Source: Seriola aureovittata (lineage: Eukaryota > Chordata > Actinopteri > Carangiformes > Carangidae). Taken from it: a DNA stretch of 64,000 nt. Shown here piece after piece: positions 49,101 through 61,196 of this stretch (the stretch's first letter is position 1; each line of letters opens with the position of its first letter). Where the stretch lies: positions 9,236,001 to 9,300,000 of the forward strand of contig NC_079368.1 of NCBI RefSeq assembly GCF_021018895.1. The letters run 5' to 3'. Under the pieces are notes generated by a model that worked only from the letters and a program-made list of their open reading frames with translations, did no database searches and was not told the DNA's origin. A program made the translations under genes and the position numbers.

Positions 49101-51061
49101 ACGCATGAGCCGAGGCCGCTGAAAGGCTGTCGCTTTCAGCAAGTGACATGTGGCACAAACGCGCAGATTCTCCTGAAGCACGGAGCACAGCGAGCAGAAG
49201 CTCTTCTTGCAGTCGCAGCAAATATACTAGTGAAGAAATAGAGTGAAAAGAAAACAAGATGATGGAAATTAGGCAATTAGTGATTTATGCATACCTTGTA
49301 CCATGTGTTACTGCCAAAAATCCCTCGTATCAGAATGATGCATAAGACTGAAAAATGTGACCAAATATCTATCTGCCCTTTATTTATAGTTTTTTGACAA
49401 TAACCTGTGATATTTCAGAAAAAAAAAACAGGAAGACAGTTAAGTGGACAGACAACATTTAATATATCACTGGAAAACATATCCATGCCAATAGACCTTC
49501 CCTGCATTTTTCAATCACTCACATCTGCTCTACCTCTCCAGGCACAGACACAGGAGACAGCTCATTTCTTTTAAGTGACAAACATCAAACAGTAATAAAT
49601 GCAAGACGTGGGATTAAACTGGCACGATGAGTGAGTGAAGCACAGGGTTCAGACAGAATGAGACCCTGTGAGCCATACATGAACATCAGTGAGGATGATA
49701 TCACAGAACCAGTATGTTGTCCATCTGTCTCTGAAATCAGCTAGAACGGCACAGCATTTTCAATAAAAATGACTTGCCTCTGGGTGTAAATTAAATTCTC
49801 CACACAGCTAAATATTGTTCCAGCAATTTAGAAACTGTGGCTAATTACACTTTGCAAGAAAACAACCTCTTTACAATTTACAAGACTCAAGGATACTCTA
49901 AAAAAAGAAAAAAAATGGTTTAAGACATGGGCTTTGATTCATTTCACTCTTTATTTTAAGTCCATTGGCCAAACAGCATTAAAAAATATGAAGACTGATT
50001 ACAAATGTAGATGTGCATTATGATATTCCGTCAATCTACATGCCAAAAACTAGATTACTCCACAGCCAGGTACAGTCAGTAATTAATACTTCTGACTAAA
50101 ATATTCATTTAACATCCCCCTCTGCTTCAACACATGCCCTTTTTCCTCCTCATTAAGTGAGCAGACCTATTGACATGTACTGGCATCACACAGAGCACCC
50201 AGGCACCTACCTTCCTCCTGAAGACTGAGAAGGCCTGGCCACAGGCCTTGCATACAAGACCGGGACTCCCTGAGCTGGTGGGCGGGTATGTGGAATATCC
50301 CGCACTGGGGGCAAATCTGAAGGGTCCAGCACCGGCCCCAAACCCTGGCTGCTGGCCTCTGACGGCCCCAGTACCCATGACTTCATTCAGCAGACCACAG
50401 CATGAAGCCCACATGGACGAGGCCCCTGCCTGACAGTCACAAAACACCTTCACTTCAGTATTTCCCCTCTTCACATTAATGTTGTTGATGCAGCAGTTAC
50501 TGACACGACATTTAACATGAATGGGTGCAACAGCAACATTTGTACTGATGGTTACCACAGAAACATACCCTGCGTTCTCTATAGAAACTAAATATGGGTG
50601 TTAATTATAGATGAAATTATTAAAAGCCTTCACCCCACAGTGCTAGTTTAAGACAATAAAGCACAAAGCAAGATGTGCAGACAGGAGGAGCAAGCAGCTA
50701 CAACTGCCACAACACAAACACATAATTAAGCTAGCTACATAGTTAAAATATTTAGATGAGCAGCTAACGTTAACGTTGCAAGAGCGGATAAAACAAATAA
50801 ACAAAATCTTCAATAAGAAAATTTATTTACCTAAATAAGTTCATGTAGAACATTAATATCAAGTTGATGTTTGGTGACAGACCGCTGTCAGAGTTGCCGT
50901 TTTGATAATTAGCTAACACAGGCTGGGAAACATAACGGTAGCTCCGGAGACACAGCAACAAGAAGCTTGCGTTATATTAGCTAACGTTAGCTGGCAGCTA
51001 TAGCACTAAGCAGGACAAAAATTGGAAGAGAGATTATGTAAAGAAAAAAATGCACCTTCAT
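46135..51061 (-). CDS. rnf34: RING E3 ubiquitin ligase RNF34
   Basis: Ubiquitin ligase with a FYVE-like zinc finger; known mammalian targets include caspase-8/-10, p53 and PGC-1alpha. Coding exons 5' to 3': 51061-51056 (Met-Lys only), 50429-50211, 49226-48840, 48065-48003, 47643-47442, 46322-46135; 354 residues. The N-terminus [20 protein letters not shown] matches human RNF34 closely. The FYVE-like finger spans about residues 62-105 ([20 protein letters not shown]). SAP-like helices follow ([14 protein letters not shown] and [20 protein letters not shown]). The RING at about 307-341 ([18 protein letters not shown] to CPIC) precedes the terminal RAVHVFKS. A 30-base in-phase exon at 47237-47208 may be included alternatively, giving 364 residues. 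Placement between kdm2b and the window's 5p-like block agrees with human 12q24.31. Confidence 0.95.
47208..47237 (-). other. Candidate 30-base cassette exon of rnf34
   Basis: Acceptor TCTCTCTTGCAG and donor CACAGGTAAGA flank 30 bases in phase 1 at both ends. Inclusion replaces Tyr at the junction with [11 protein letters not shown] and keeps the RING frame. Confidence 0.5.
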
Positions 51062-52590
51062 TGCAGCTCCGGCGTGTCTACTGTGAAAGAACAGACTGAC
51101 GGTGTAACCATTGCAATACGGACCGTCTCCTATTTTCGCTGAACTGCCTGAATGCGTCTCGGTGTGACGAGAGCTACGAAAGTGCCCCGAGCACAGCCAC
51201 TGCTACTGCTTCTTCTTGTCTCTGATGCTGCGGTGGTCTCGACTCAGCGGCACTGAGTTGCTGCCCCCACAGGCCACATACAGAACTGAGTGCAGTCCAC
51301 TTCCCAGTCCCCAGTACCAGGGGACCATATTGAGGTCATGTGCTATTGGATAGTTACATTATATAAGGTGCCTTAAAGAGTGTTTTAAATAAAGTAAAAA
51401 CTACTGATTTAGAATATTTTTGCCTTCAGTATTTGTAGATTCAATATACTAAGATTAAAGTATTTTTTAATCAAACAAAATAAAAAGGTTTCACTATTTT
51501 CCACCAATCCCTGGCACTGGAAGGTTTTGAAACATTAACATTTAGTCCTTCAGGTTGGGAAATAAAAGTGCAACATAAAAAATCCAAATAAAACTTCCTA
51601 TTTGGGGTTTCATGTTTCTAACATCATTGCTATTGCCTGTTCAACAACTGTGTATAGATTTAAAAGAATAATTTCAGGGTGCCTTGAACTGCAATGATCC
51701 CAGTTAAAGTGTAGTTGGGGACATTTGATGCATGTCATTCCCCATCCCTCACCAAAATATCTTATAAGCATAATTATAAAAAATAATATCAATGTGATTT
51801 CTTCCATCTGACAAAAAGATTGTGGCTGGTTATTAGCTTCATGCAATATATAGTCTAAACGAAGCATGCTGGGTCATGCCATGGATCCTATCGGCATATA
51901 CAGCATTATGACTCATGTTTCTCTTTCACTTCCCCAGTCACATCAAAACCAGACATCAAAAAACAATTATAACTTTCTCACATTTTGCAGCTATCCCCTT
52001 TCTCACAAACCTTCAACTCCCCATGCCATTATCTTGTTAAACCCAAGCCCCAGGAACCACCAGGCCATGTTCTATAGCAAGAGCTCAATCTGTAATGCTT
52101 TAAAACTAAATATATATTTTTTGTCATACAAAATATAAAACCTAATAATTCTGCCCATGTCACTACAATATCTAATGTTTGTGCTGTGCTTTGTTTGACA
52201 CTCATATTGGGTGAAAGCGTATATTTTATGATCATATTTTTCTAAAGGTCAGATTCTATATACATAGGCTAAATACAAGATGATTTTAAAAAAATGTTAG
52301 GATATGAAAACTGCGTTTATTTACTTTACTTTTAATTTTTGTTGTTACCCTGTGTTAATTTATTGTATTCCTTACAATTGAATGTTTTCATTGTACGTGT
52401 ACATGGTTTGTACACTGGCAACAAAGAATATGATTATTAAAAAAAAATGATAATGGCACTTCCGGTCCGGCTCTCTCCCTCTCCCTCTCGGTGAGCGCGC
52501 CAACAACAAACGTCTCCACGTGATGACGTTGACCGACGCAGGTTTTGAGTTTTTCAGCGCGACCCAGGAAAAGTAGATTGTTCCCATTTG
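51062..52590. promoter_or_regulatory. Divergent promoter region, rnf34 and c5orf34
   Basis: The rnf34 first exon (minus) and the c5orf34 first exon (plus) point away from each other across this interval. The stretch at 51062-51260 is richer in CG and the stretch at 52460-52590 includes CTCTCCCTCTCCCTCTCGG near the c5orf34 start. The middle is AT-rich with no gene seen. This is also where human 12q24 and 5p12 synteny meet. Confidence 0.45.
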
Positions 52591-55553
52591 ATGATGGAAA
52601 CCGACGCCGGTGTCAGTTTGATGATCATGTATGAGGACGAGTCGGTGGATGTTCGCTACGTAAACGGATCCCAGTTGCAACTGTCGCCGTGCGGCTGTGA
52701 ATTCCTGCTGGTGAAAGCCACGGACCCCTCCGGCCATCCTCTGCAGCCAAGGGAGAGGGTCCGACAGAGGACGAGGTTCACCATCAGCACATACAAGGTA
52801 TGGTGTCTTGTCACGGTTGGCTTCTGAGTTACAGCAACTGCATTAGCGCAACCCCATTGTATTCAGCGCGCTGATGTCATTTTGCAGGAGTTGATGGTAG
52901 CTGCATTGGCTTTTAGGAACAAACATGCAAGTCAACCATATCTGCCAGAGGAACTCATCCCTGCTGAACACAGGAAGGTACTAAGAGCTACTTCCTAGTC
53001 CACCGTCAGTCCCTCAAATTGTGCAAAGATGTCTGCATCTAAATAGTTTTTTCCATCTCCTCCTGCAGCCTTTTTTCAGCATTGACTCAGACGTGCAGTG
53101 GCCTGAGCGGTCTTCCTGTGAAGCAGAGCTCAGGCCTGGTGGCGAGACCATCATCAGATCTGAGGAGGGCCGAGCTGCGCTGATGCTCTCGCCATCAGGT
53201 GAAGAATTCTCCGTTGAGTTCACGTGCAGCCTCAGTCAGACTCAGAATCAGCAAAGCAGCGTGCAGTGTTCCGGCAGAGATCCTGATGGTGGGCCGGGCA
53301 GTCAGCAGCAGGTAAACAATCTGATCCGTCAGACCACCAATAACGAGACCAAAGAGGTTCATCGGGGAAGAGAAAGATGGAATGAGTCGACTAGATCAAG
53401 GTCTTGTTCTCCTCGGATTACCAGCACTTCTCAGCCAAAGGTAATCCTTCTTAGAAATATTCCTGTGCTAACATTTCATCTTTGATGAACTATTTCATTT
53501 CTCATCTCTTCCTTTCCCAGCCAGGGGAGATGTACCAATCCACCACAGTGGTCCAGCATCATTCCTGCTTTGCTTACGCCCCCATGTGGTCTTACCCTCT
53601 CTCCTTGGCTCGTCATCACTGGACGGCATGTTTCTCTAAACTTACAGCTGTCGCACCCGAGGGAACTGGTGATTCTGCCCAGGTGGGTGGGAGAATAAAT
53701 ATGTCTGACATATTTAGTGAAGAGAGAAGGTCTCACCTACCTCAGGCGCTGCCTCTCACATGTCCATCACCTCACAGGCACAGGTTTGTTGATTAATAAG
53801 AAGCACATAGGGCACTATTTAACAATGCTCAGTGACTGATTTAAGCTTCCTTACTTAAATGACTTAAACCCCAAACTTCCTTACTTTAAGGTGGAAGAGT
53901 AAAGACCCCCTGACCAAAAAAGAACAGTCAGATCAAGACCTTGCAACAGAGCTGGTGAAAGTGATGTGGTGTCAAGGAATCACTTACAGGTAGGATTGCA
54001 AGTTTTCAAGCACCTTAAAGATCTTGACTCTAAAAGAACACCTCTGTTCTATATGTTATTTTCAAAACATGCCAGTAGAACTCATCGCTTTCTACAAATG
54101 AAGCATTGAAAGTTGTGTATATTTGATACACAGAATAAGCTTGCAAACTTATCATACAAAGTCATTTTTTATTTAGCTATATTTTATTTTGTGAAGGCAA
54201 AAACAGGAGGAAAAGTCCTTTTTTAGGTGCATATTTTCAAACTTGTCATGTATAGAATGTGATTTTTGTTTTATGTTAACCTACTTATTTGAGTGATGAA
54301 TAATATATACAGCTACACTGTGTTTACCTATAACCTGTACCAGTATCCTCTCTCGTGTAGGATACTGAACGGAGCAGTCTCAGTCATAGAGGTTTCCCCA
54401 GGAGACGGTTCAGTGATCCGGTCTAACGGAGTCCTTAGCACTTATTTTACCCATCACCAACGTGAGCTCCAGTCAGGGCGGGTCAGTTTAAGTCTTTCAT
54501 CTTGTAGCTGTCACATAAAATAATCTCCTACATCAAAAGAAAAGCAGGTCATCGTCTTTTGGAAACTACAATAAAAAGCCAATCTTGTCTCTTCCATGCA
54601 CAAGTGCACAATGCCGAAGTATTTGATTGTGTCCATCTCACAGGTGAAAGAGCTATCGTACCATCTGAACAGCCTTCCACCGGATGTATGCGGACAGGTT
54701 TACTCTATATGCTCTGTTGTGAGTCGTGCAAGCAGGTAAGCTACCACCGTCATCGCGATGTCTGATGAATGTCATGGTTTTAGTTAATTTGAGTCTCCAG
54801 TCATCACATCACTGTTTTACAGGATCCTCACTTGCTACGACCAGACGAAGCAATCGCTGAAGCTCCCTGCCACACCCAGCTGCTTGCAAGAAGCCAAAGA
54901 AGTAGTCCCTGCTGATATTGCTATAGCTGTTTATATCTATAGTATTTGTACAGGATTCATGCTTCTAAGATGATAATAATAATGATGTATTATTTTGTTT
55001 GCAGGGCAGATGTTTTTCTAAACCACCGATGCTTGAGGAATATTTGTCCAATCCTGCACCTGTCGTGCATCACATGACAGTAGAAAGTCGGTCAGTAAAG
55101 TTTTTCACTCCTTTAGTATTACACTATTGAAAGTTGGATGCTGTATTAACAGTTTGTATGCAATGTCCATGTGATCATCCATTCACTTCAGGTCAGATCT
55201 TGTAGCTGCGGAACTGGAGAAGATAAAACGGTTCAACTGTATCCTTTAACATGTAGATGACGGCACGAAAACGTTGTGGCTATGAATAGTGATTTTTGTT
55301 GTGAGATTTTGCAAATTAGCCACGTTTATGTTGAGGATGATTTTGCATGCTCTTTAACATCCTGTGCCCAGTTCTTCTGGAGAACAGCCAACTCCAAAGA
55401 GGTGAGAAACGGTGGGCAGAGCTGCAACATAGTTCTGCAGAAGAGGAGACTCATGAACCAGTGAATGAGAGCTCCATTGATGAGGCTCTTCAGAGGACAT
55501 CCAGAGCCATACAGGACATTGATGCTCTCATTTCTGCAACCACACTCACTTGA
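52591..55553 (+). CDS. c5orf34: Homologue of human C5orf34 (uncharacterised)
   Basis: Function unknown; the human protein carries two domains of unknown function (DUF4524 and DUF4520, from memory). Eleven phase-consistent exons: 52591-52797, 52888-52977, 53069-53440, 53521-53783, 53891-53989, 54361-54481, 54644-54735, 54823-54901, 55005-55090, 55192-55238, 55372-55553; 545 residues against about 638 in human. Recognition rests on the N-terminus ([41 protein letters not shown]), the central [11 protein letters not shown] and [15 protein letters not shown], the [10 protein letters not shown] segment and the tail [17 protein letters not shown]...[11 protein letters not shown]. Three in-frame Mets (52591, 52594 and the later MYEDES) are possible starts. 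The last intron (55239-55371) has U12-type signals. Poly(A) signal at 55624-55629. Confidence 0.88.
55239..55371 (+). other. U12-type GT-AG intron of c5orf34
   Basis: The donor reads GTATCCTTTAA, the minor-spliceosome GT-AG consensus. CTCTTTAAC, close to the U12 branch consensus, lies about 15 bases before the acceptor CAG at 55369-55371. Length 133 bases. The join is codon-phase correct (AAC T|TT). Confidence 0.8.
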
Positions 55554-56539
55554 AAGAGTGATACGAGATATGAGCTTGACTGTAAAAATATAAATCGGGT
55601 TTACCGTTATGTACAGATACTCAAATAAAAATGTATCTTTATGTAATGGTGTTACAAAGTTCTTTGTCATTTAATTGAATTCAGTTGGTCGTATTTACCT
55701 GCCAAATGAACAAACACAGAAGCCATTACAACGTTTTTATCACCACACAGTCCCTTCCTGTCAAGGTCTGAGATAAGAATTTGCAGCGGCACAAAATAAC
55801 TTTAACATTTTGACATTTCCTTCCTAAACCTATGACGAATACGGTGCATGGTTACTGTGTACAGGGTGTGACTGATAAGAAAAATTCTTGCTGTGACAAA
55901 GTTTTCGATCTTACTGAATTAAAAATTGGGTTTACGTTTAGGTGCGTGGGTGGAATGTAGGTCACTATTCATACAAGCTGTGGTCTTGTGTTTAACCATA
56001 TGCCACAGGTATGTATATTAGGGCAGTGTTGACAGCTCAGAGAGAGCTAGAAATGTTTTATTTCATGCTCCTAAAAGTTACTAAATAACAGTGGACAGTA
56101 GTTTTGATGAACCTTCCTGTGTTTTCAGAAATCACATTGAAAGATGAAGGAGGGAAGAACATTTATGTAAATACACTCTACTTGGCCAATGGCAAATTTC
56201 TCAATAAGTTACAGCAAAAGAAAGAGCAGCTGGAGAGAACTGTACCTACATCCATGTTCAAATTCCTCCTCAGGAAAAAGACACAAAGTCTCACCAATAC
56301 CAAAACCTGTGGAGTCAGTAATGACACAGGGTTTAAGAAATCTGATCTATCAATTTAAATCATATAACTTTAATAAACAGTATAACTTTACTTCTTTGGT
56401 GGGTCTTACAGTCTTTTAATCATACCGTGCAGACAGGTGTTGCCTTTTTTCACTCAGTTAAGTGTCAAATACTTCCTTTTATAGGTGGAGCATTCCTGTG
56501 GCACACAAACTAGAAGGACACACACACAGAGACACGCTT
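55554..56539. other. c5orf34 3' UTR and intergenic sequence
   Basis: The c5orf34 poly(A) signal is at 55624-55629. An open frame of 84 codons at 56104-56358 follows an acceptor-like TGTTTTCAG, but it has no recognisable homology and no clear donor. Confidence 0.5.
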
Positions 56540-59500
56540 ATGTTTGCGCACAAAGATCAGGTGAGTGATTTCTGACAAATTTTTCAAGCCATGTTATGAA
56601 AAATTCTTACATTTTTGTTGTGAGGTTATTTTTGCATCCAGAAGTATGCATTCAATTTTATTATTTATGTTAATATATGTTACAAACATTTGTTGTAACT
56701 TGTCTTTTAATAATCTTTTTAACAATGTGATGTAAATCTGCAATGACAGATTTCCTCTTTTTTCCCTTTCCAAATAAGTGGTAACAGAAAAGAGTGAAAG
56801 TAAGAACAAGCTCTGAACAGGAATTCTTTCATCATCCTCTGTACAGGAAAGACAGTCACACACGTGTGGTCTCATGGCTCTACGTCGCAGCGCTATGCCA
56901 GATGCTACCAGCAGACTGGCACTCAAAGAAAAGGTCTGCGCTGAATCCTCTGTTAAATCCAGAATAGCTGTTCTGATGGGAGATCTATCAGGTGCTGCAA
57001 TCATAACCCATAGCTCCCACACTCATAAGCCTGACTTCGAGGGAAGTCTCCTTAAAACACAGAAACCAAAACCCGTAAGAACCCAAATTAAACTTGAAAG
57101 ACAGAGCAGTGACCCCTGTGTTCCTAAGATGATGCTTCCTCCTGTGCTCGTTCTGGGAAGCCCTCCTCAGAAACCTGAGAGACCTCCAAATGTTGACATT
57201 CATCGGTTTAGAAGGAACAGAAAAGCTTTGAATGACGGTGAGACACAGTTTTAAATGCAATGTGACTTAAGAAAATCATCATTCCCACATGGTTATTGCT
57301 TCTTCAAATATTAAAATGTTAAAAATTTGGAAACAGTGGCAGAATGCTCCGTAATAGAGAGTTAAATTAAGATGACATCTTTGTGTGGCAGGACCAAGGA
57401 TGAAGATACCACATCATGTTGCTCCTTCACCTACCCCTCGACCTCTACATTTGAAGCCACCACCCAACCTTGCAGCTATTTTGTAAGTGTCCATATTAGA
57501 GCTACTGTTTTATAATGCTGATTGTGTTGTTGATTTAATTTTGAATTGATAAAACTGCCATTTTGCCCTCACACTCAACAACTCATCATGACAAACTGAA
57601 AACATTGTTTTAGAAATCTGCCAATTTATGAAAAATCTAAATCTGAAATATTTTAATTACAAAAGTATTTTGACTCTTAATTGAGTTGGCTACTTTTTCA
57701 GAAACCCATTTAACAGCAATTACAGCTCTTAGTCTTCTTGGGTAAGTCCTTGCATGTCTGGATTAGGTTTATCCCATTCTTGCTGGCAGATCATCTCATG
57801 CTCCGTCAGTTTGTTCAGGAAGCATCTGCGAACTGCCATCTTCAGGTCTTTGTGCAGATGTTCCACAGGGTTTAAGCGTGGGCTTTGGCTGGGCCACTTT
57901 CGGCTGTATGCCTCGGGTCACTGTCGTGCTGGAAGGTGAACCATCACCCCAGTCTCAGGTCGTGTGCACTCTGGGGAAGGTTTTCCTCAAGGATTTCTCT
58001 GTATTTGGCTGCATTCATCCTTACCTTAATTCTGACCAGTCTCCCTGTTCAGGCTGTCTGAAAAAAACTCCAAGCCTGCTGTCAGAGTTGAAGTACTCAA
58101 AATTTCAGGCTTAATTTAGCTTAATTTGTTAAGTTTAGGCCTTGTATTTATCCTTGTATTTATTTTTACTTCTGTTAATTTATTCCAGTTTAGAGTAACA
58201 TATTACTTTATACGATCACAACTCAGAAATGTCACTTCTGTTAAGTAACTGAAACATGTATAGTGTATCTAGTTGAAAGTTAGTTTACAAGTCGGCTTGG
58301 GTTGTCTTGGCTCAGACTCATCTAAGACACATGTATACAAAGATACATAACAGCCTGCATAATGTAATTATTTTATATGAGAAAAGGAAGGATTTCTGAT
58401 TAATTTTATCCTTGATGCAGTTCGTGTGTAGTATGTGAATAACCTAACAATGTTTGTAATTGACAAAATTCATATATATCATTTTTTTCTTTCCAAAGGA
58501 TGCAACAATCAGAGAGATTTAAAAAACATCAAAAAAGAAATAGAGAAGGGGACACAAACCATGGTGAAGTCACAGAGGAGAAACAAGCAGTAAGTGGTGT
58601 CAGTAAATGTGTGTATTGTATAAAGTTTATACTTTCTGTCAAAATGGTGTATTTGATATAGGTTTTGATCCAGTGATAATTATGTTAATCAGGAGCCAAA
58701 AGGAACCATAAACTCAGAGGAAATGAAAAGACGAGCCAAGAAAGAGGAGAAAAAACAACTGAAACAACAGGAAGCGAAAGAGCAGAGGCACAAACACACA
58801 ATGATGGTGGTCAAGGTAAAAGCAAAAAAAAAAAAACCTGCACACTGGATTTAGTTTTTTAAAATGAATATGCCAACACGTGTAGATACATAGCCATTGT
58901 GACACCAGTAATATAATGCATTGTGCAGAGCAAACCGCAAACACTTTAGTAACAGAGATCACGTAAAAAACAACAGACTCATAACTTAGATCTCCTTATC
59001 TTCAACTAGATGAAAGGACCTGCTCCTGTAGTCAAGAGGGGAAAGGCACATCTTGATTTTAAAAGAGCAAAATCTGACTTCCCTCTGGATAAAGGACGGA
59101 TCATTCAGAATACAGGTGGGAAATAAGTCGCTAACAGATGTCCTGCGCTCACTAACAGTTATAATATGTAGAGGAGTGATGGTGCACTAACAAGTCCAAG
59201 CAGTGAGCTCTGCTGATATGTGCTCATATTTTCTTTCAGAAGACTATGTGAGGACTGAGTCTATTGATAAAGTCTATCCTCACAAAGAGGAGGAGGGGCC
59301 TGGGTCTATGTCTTACCAGTATGAGTCAGAGGTTTATGATGACATTGGGGCACCAGCTTATAGGTATGACATTACGTCTCTCAAACACTTCATGTACATC
59401 TTGAAAGATAGAATCAGTCACACATATTATCTTTTGTTGATTTTACACACTGTCTTATTTTTTAGTGAGCTAAACAAGCAATATGGCAAGTTTCTTATAT

Positions 59501-61196
59501 TGCTTTTCAGTCATTTAATTCATCGATTGATATATATGAATATGATAATAAGCCCTCCATGTAGTCTTGACTGTTGATTTCCCATTTTTGAAATAGTTGA
59601 GGACGATAACCTTTATGATGAGCTGGATAATCCAAAATCAAGGTTGTACTATTTCTCTATGTTTTGGATTTGTGCAGCCATTACAGTGGAGATCACAGTG
59701 GGATGTATTGAAAGTAAAAAGAAGTCATCGTTTGGGTGACACCTAGTTGTTAATGTGATTATTGTAACTATAATAACTTATGCTGGTTTTACAGTTGAAG
59801 CCTTGAAAATCTGTGTAAACTAATTTGATCAAACATAATACATTTCTACTAATTCCACCTAATGTCTTATAATACACACTTTTTTGTTGAGGCTGGGAGT
59901 CAGACAAACTATTTTTGCAATTATTTATGATAATCTGTCCATAAACTACATTCTTCAGGCCTGTTTAAACCACACCAAACTGCATCTTCGTAAAGCTTTT
60001 TTTTTCTCTTCTCTCATCAGAGTTTCTCTTCTGCCACAACTAACCACAGATAGAGGTAAATATGTCCGTTATCTGAACCTTTTTACCAAATATATTTTTG
60101 CTCGTACATGCTGTACAAACCACTGTGGGTGTCACAGTGACACTAAACACTAATTGTCTCTGTGCCTTTAGATGACCTGTATGTTGATGTTGATTCCCAG
60201 AGTCCTCCACTGTCTTTTAATGGGTAATAATGTGGATGAAATAAATACATGTTGCGACTCAGAAGTATAGATTTAGAAATCTTTCCAGTGATTTTTTTAC
60301 TTTAGTTTTTCACTTTGGCTTGCTACAAATACATTATTTTAGCCAACTGCTGCACCATATAATGTCTGTGTCTGTGTGACAGTATTTAACATTTTTATTA
60401 TTATTTACAGGCTTGATATTTATGACAACTTTAATGAAGGTATGTTCTGATGACTCAAAATGCCACCACCAGCTGTGGTGTAAATGTACTTAAGTATTGT
60501 ACTTATTTGCAATGTTGAGGGAGGGAAATGTTTTACAAAAGCACAATGCATTCACATGAGAAAAAAATGTTTGCCCCATTTTTCTCTGAAAATTCTGAAA
60601 AAAACACAGAAAACACAGATAAAACATTTTTTCAGTACTGAGATAATAATCTCACTAATTCAGAAAAACAGGGCAAACATTTTCTCTCATGTGAATGCAT
60701 TTTGCTTCTGTATTTAGTTTTTATTCAAATACATTTTTATTTTACATCTGTATTATTTACTAGTCACTATGCAGACTATGATTTTACATTAAAAAATTAC
60801 ATATGATGATTTTATAAAACATGAGTCATTGTTAATTTTAAGCCATACAAGTGGGAAGTTTTTTTAATCACTTACTTTAATTATTAAAGTTATTTTCAAT
60901 TTACCATGATGAACTGTAACATTAAAATATTGCATACACATTTAGGCATCAGGAAAAATAAAACAATAATGTAATATTCATAGTAATATAACATTATAAA
61001 AGAGGACATTCTGTATAATAAGGACTTTTACTTTTGATATTGTTCTTACATTGAATTGGTAGTAACTCTGTAGGCCATACTTTTACTTTTGAATGCAGTA
61101 TTTTATAATGGGGTATATTTTGCACTGAAGTAATTCTACCTTTACTTATGTTAATAATATTATTTTTCTACAGACAGTATCTATGAGATCAACTAA
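56540..61196 (+). CDS. Compact FYB/ADAP-family adaptor
   Basis: FYB family proteins are T-cell/myeloid scaffold adaptors linking SLP-76, FYN and SKAP. Thirteen exons join in phase: 56540-56560, 56847-57237, 57392-57482, 58499-58589, 58693-58815, 59010-59115, 59240-59363, 59466-59485, 59597-59642, 60021-60055, 60172-60223, 60411-60439, 61174-61196; 383 residues. Diagnostic segment: GSPPQKPERPPNVDIHRFRR, matching the FYB PPPKPNRPPNVDLTKF block. Next comes a Pro-rich stretch, a Lys/Glu helix (KRRAKKEEKKQLKQQEAKEQ) and KMKGPAPVVKRGK, which aligns only with the start of a helical SH3. The SH3 core seems missing. The tail carries YDDI, YSEL, YDEL, YVDV, YDNF and YEIN. The neighbouring rictor fits human FYB1-RICTOR proximity. 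Exon 8 ends in a GC donor and its inclusion is required. The start is the least certain part; MALRRS at 56874 is an alternative. Poly(A) at 61573-61578. Confidence 0.7.
57640..58090 (-). mobile_element. Tc1/mariner transposon remnant in the fyb-like intron 3
   Basis: The minus strand carries the C-terminal part of a Tc1-like transposase: FTFQHDSDPRHTAE corresponds to the family's QQDNDPKHTA catalytic block. It is followed, after deletions and frameshifts, by sequence equivalent to the SLNPIEHL and QEEW segments. It is a truncated dead copy lying inside the intron 57483-58498. Confidence 0.82.
60537..60709. repeat. Fold-back (palindromic) element in the fyb-like intron 12
   Basis: Arms of about 50 bases are near-perfect inverted copies: AATGCATTCACATGAGA and ATGTTTGCCC on the left recur reverse-complemented as GGGCAAACAT and TCTCATGTGAATGCATT on the right, around an AT-rich centre of about 70 bases. 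It resembles a MITE or a long hairpin. Confidence 0.8.

Noticed and set aside
56104..56358. 84-codon open frame before the FYB-like gene (NGKFLNKLQQKKEQLERT...)
   Set aside because: It follows an acceptor-like CAG, but I see no donor, partner exon or recognisable homology; it could be an unrecognised exon, but support is too weak.
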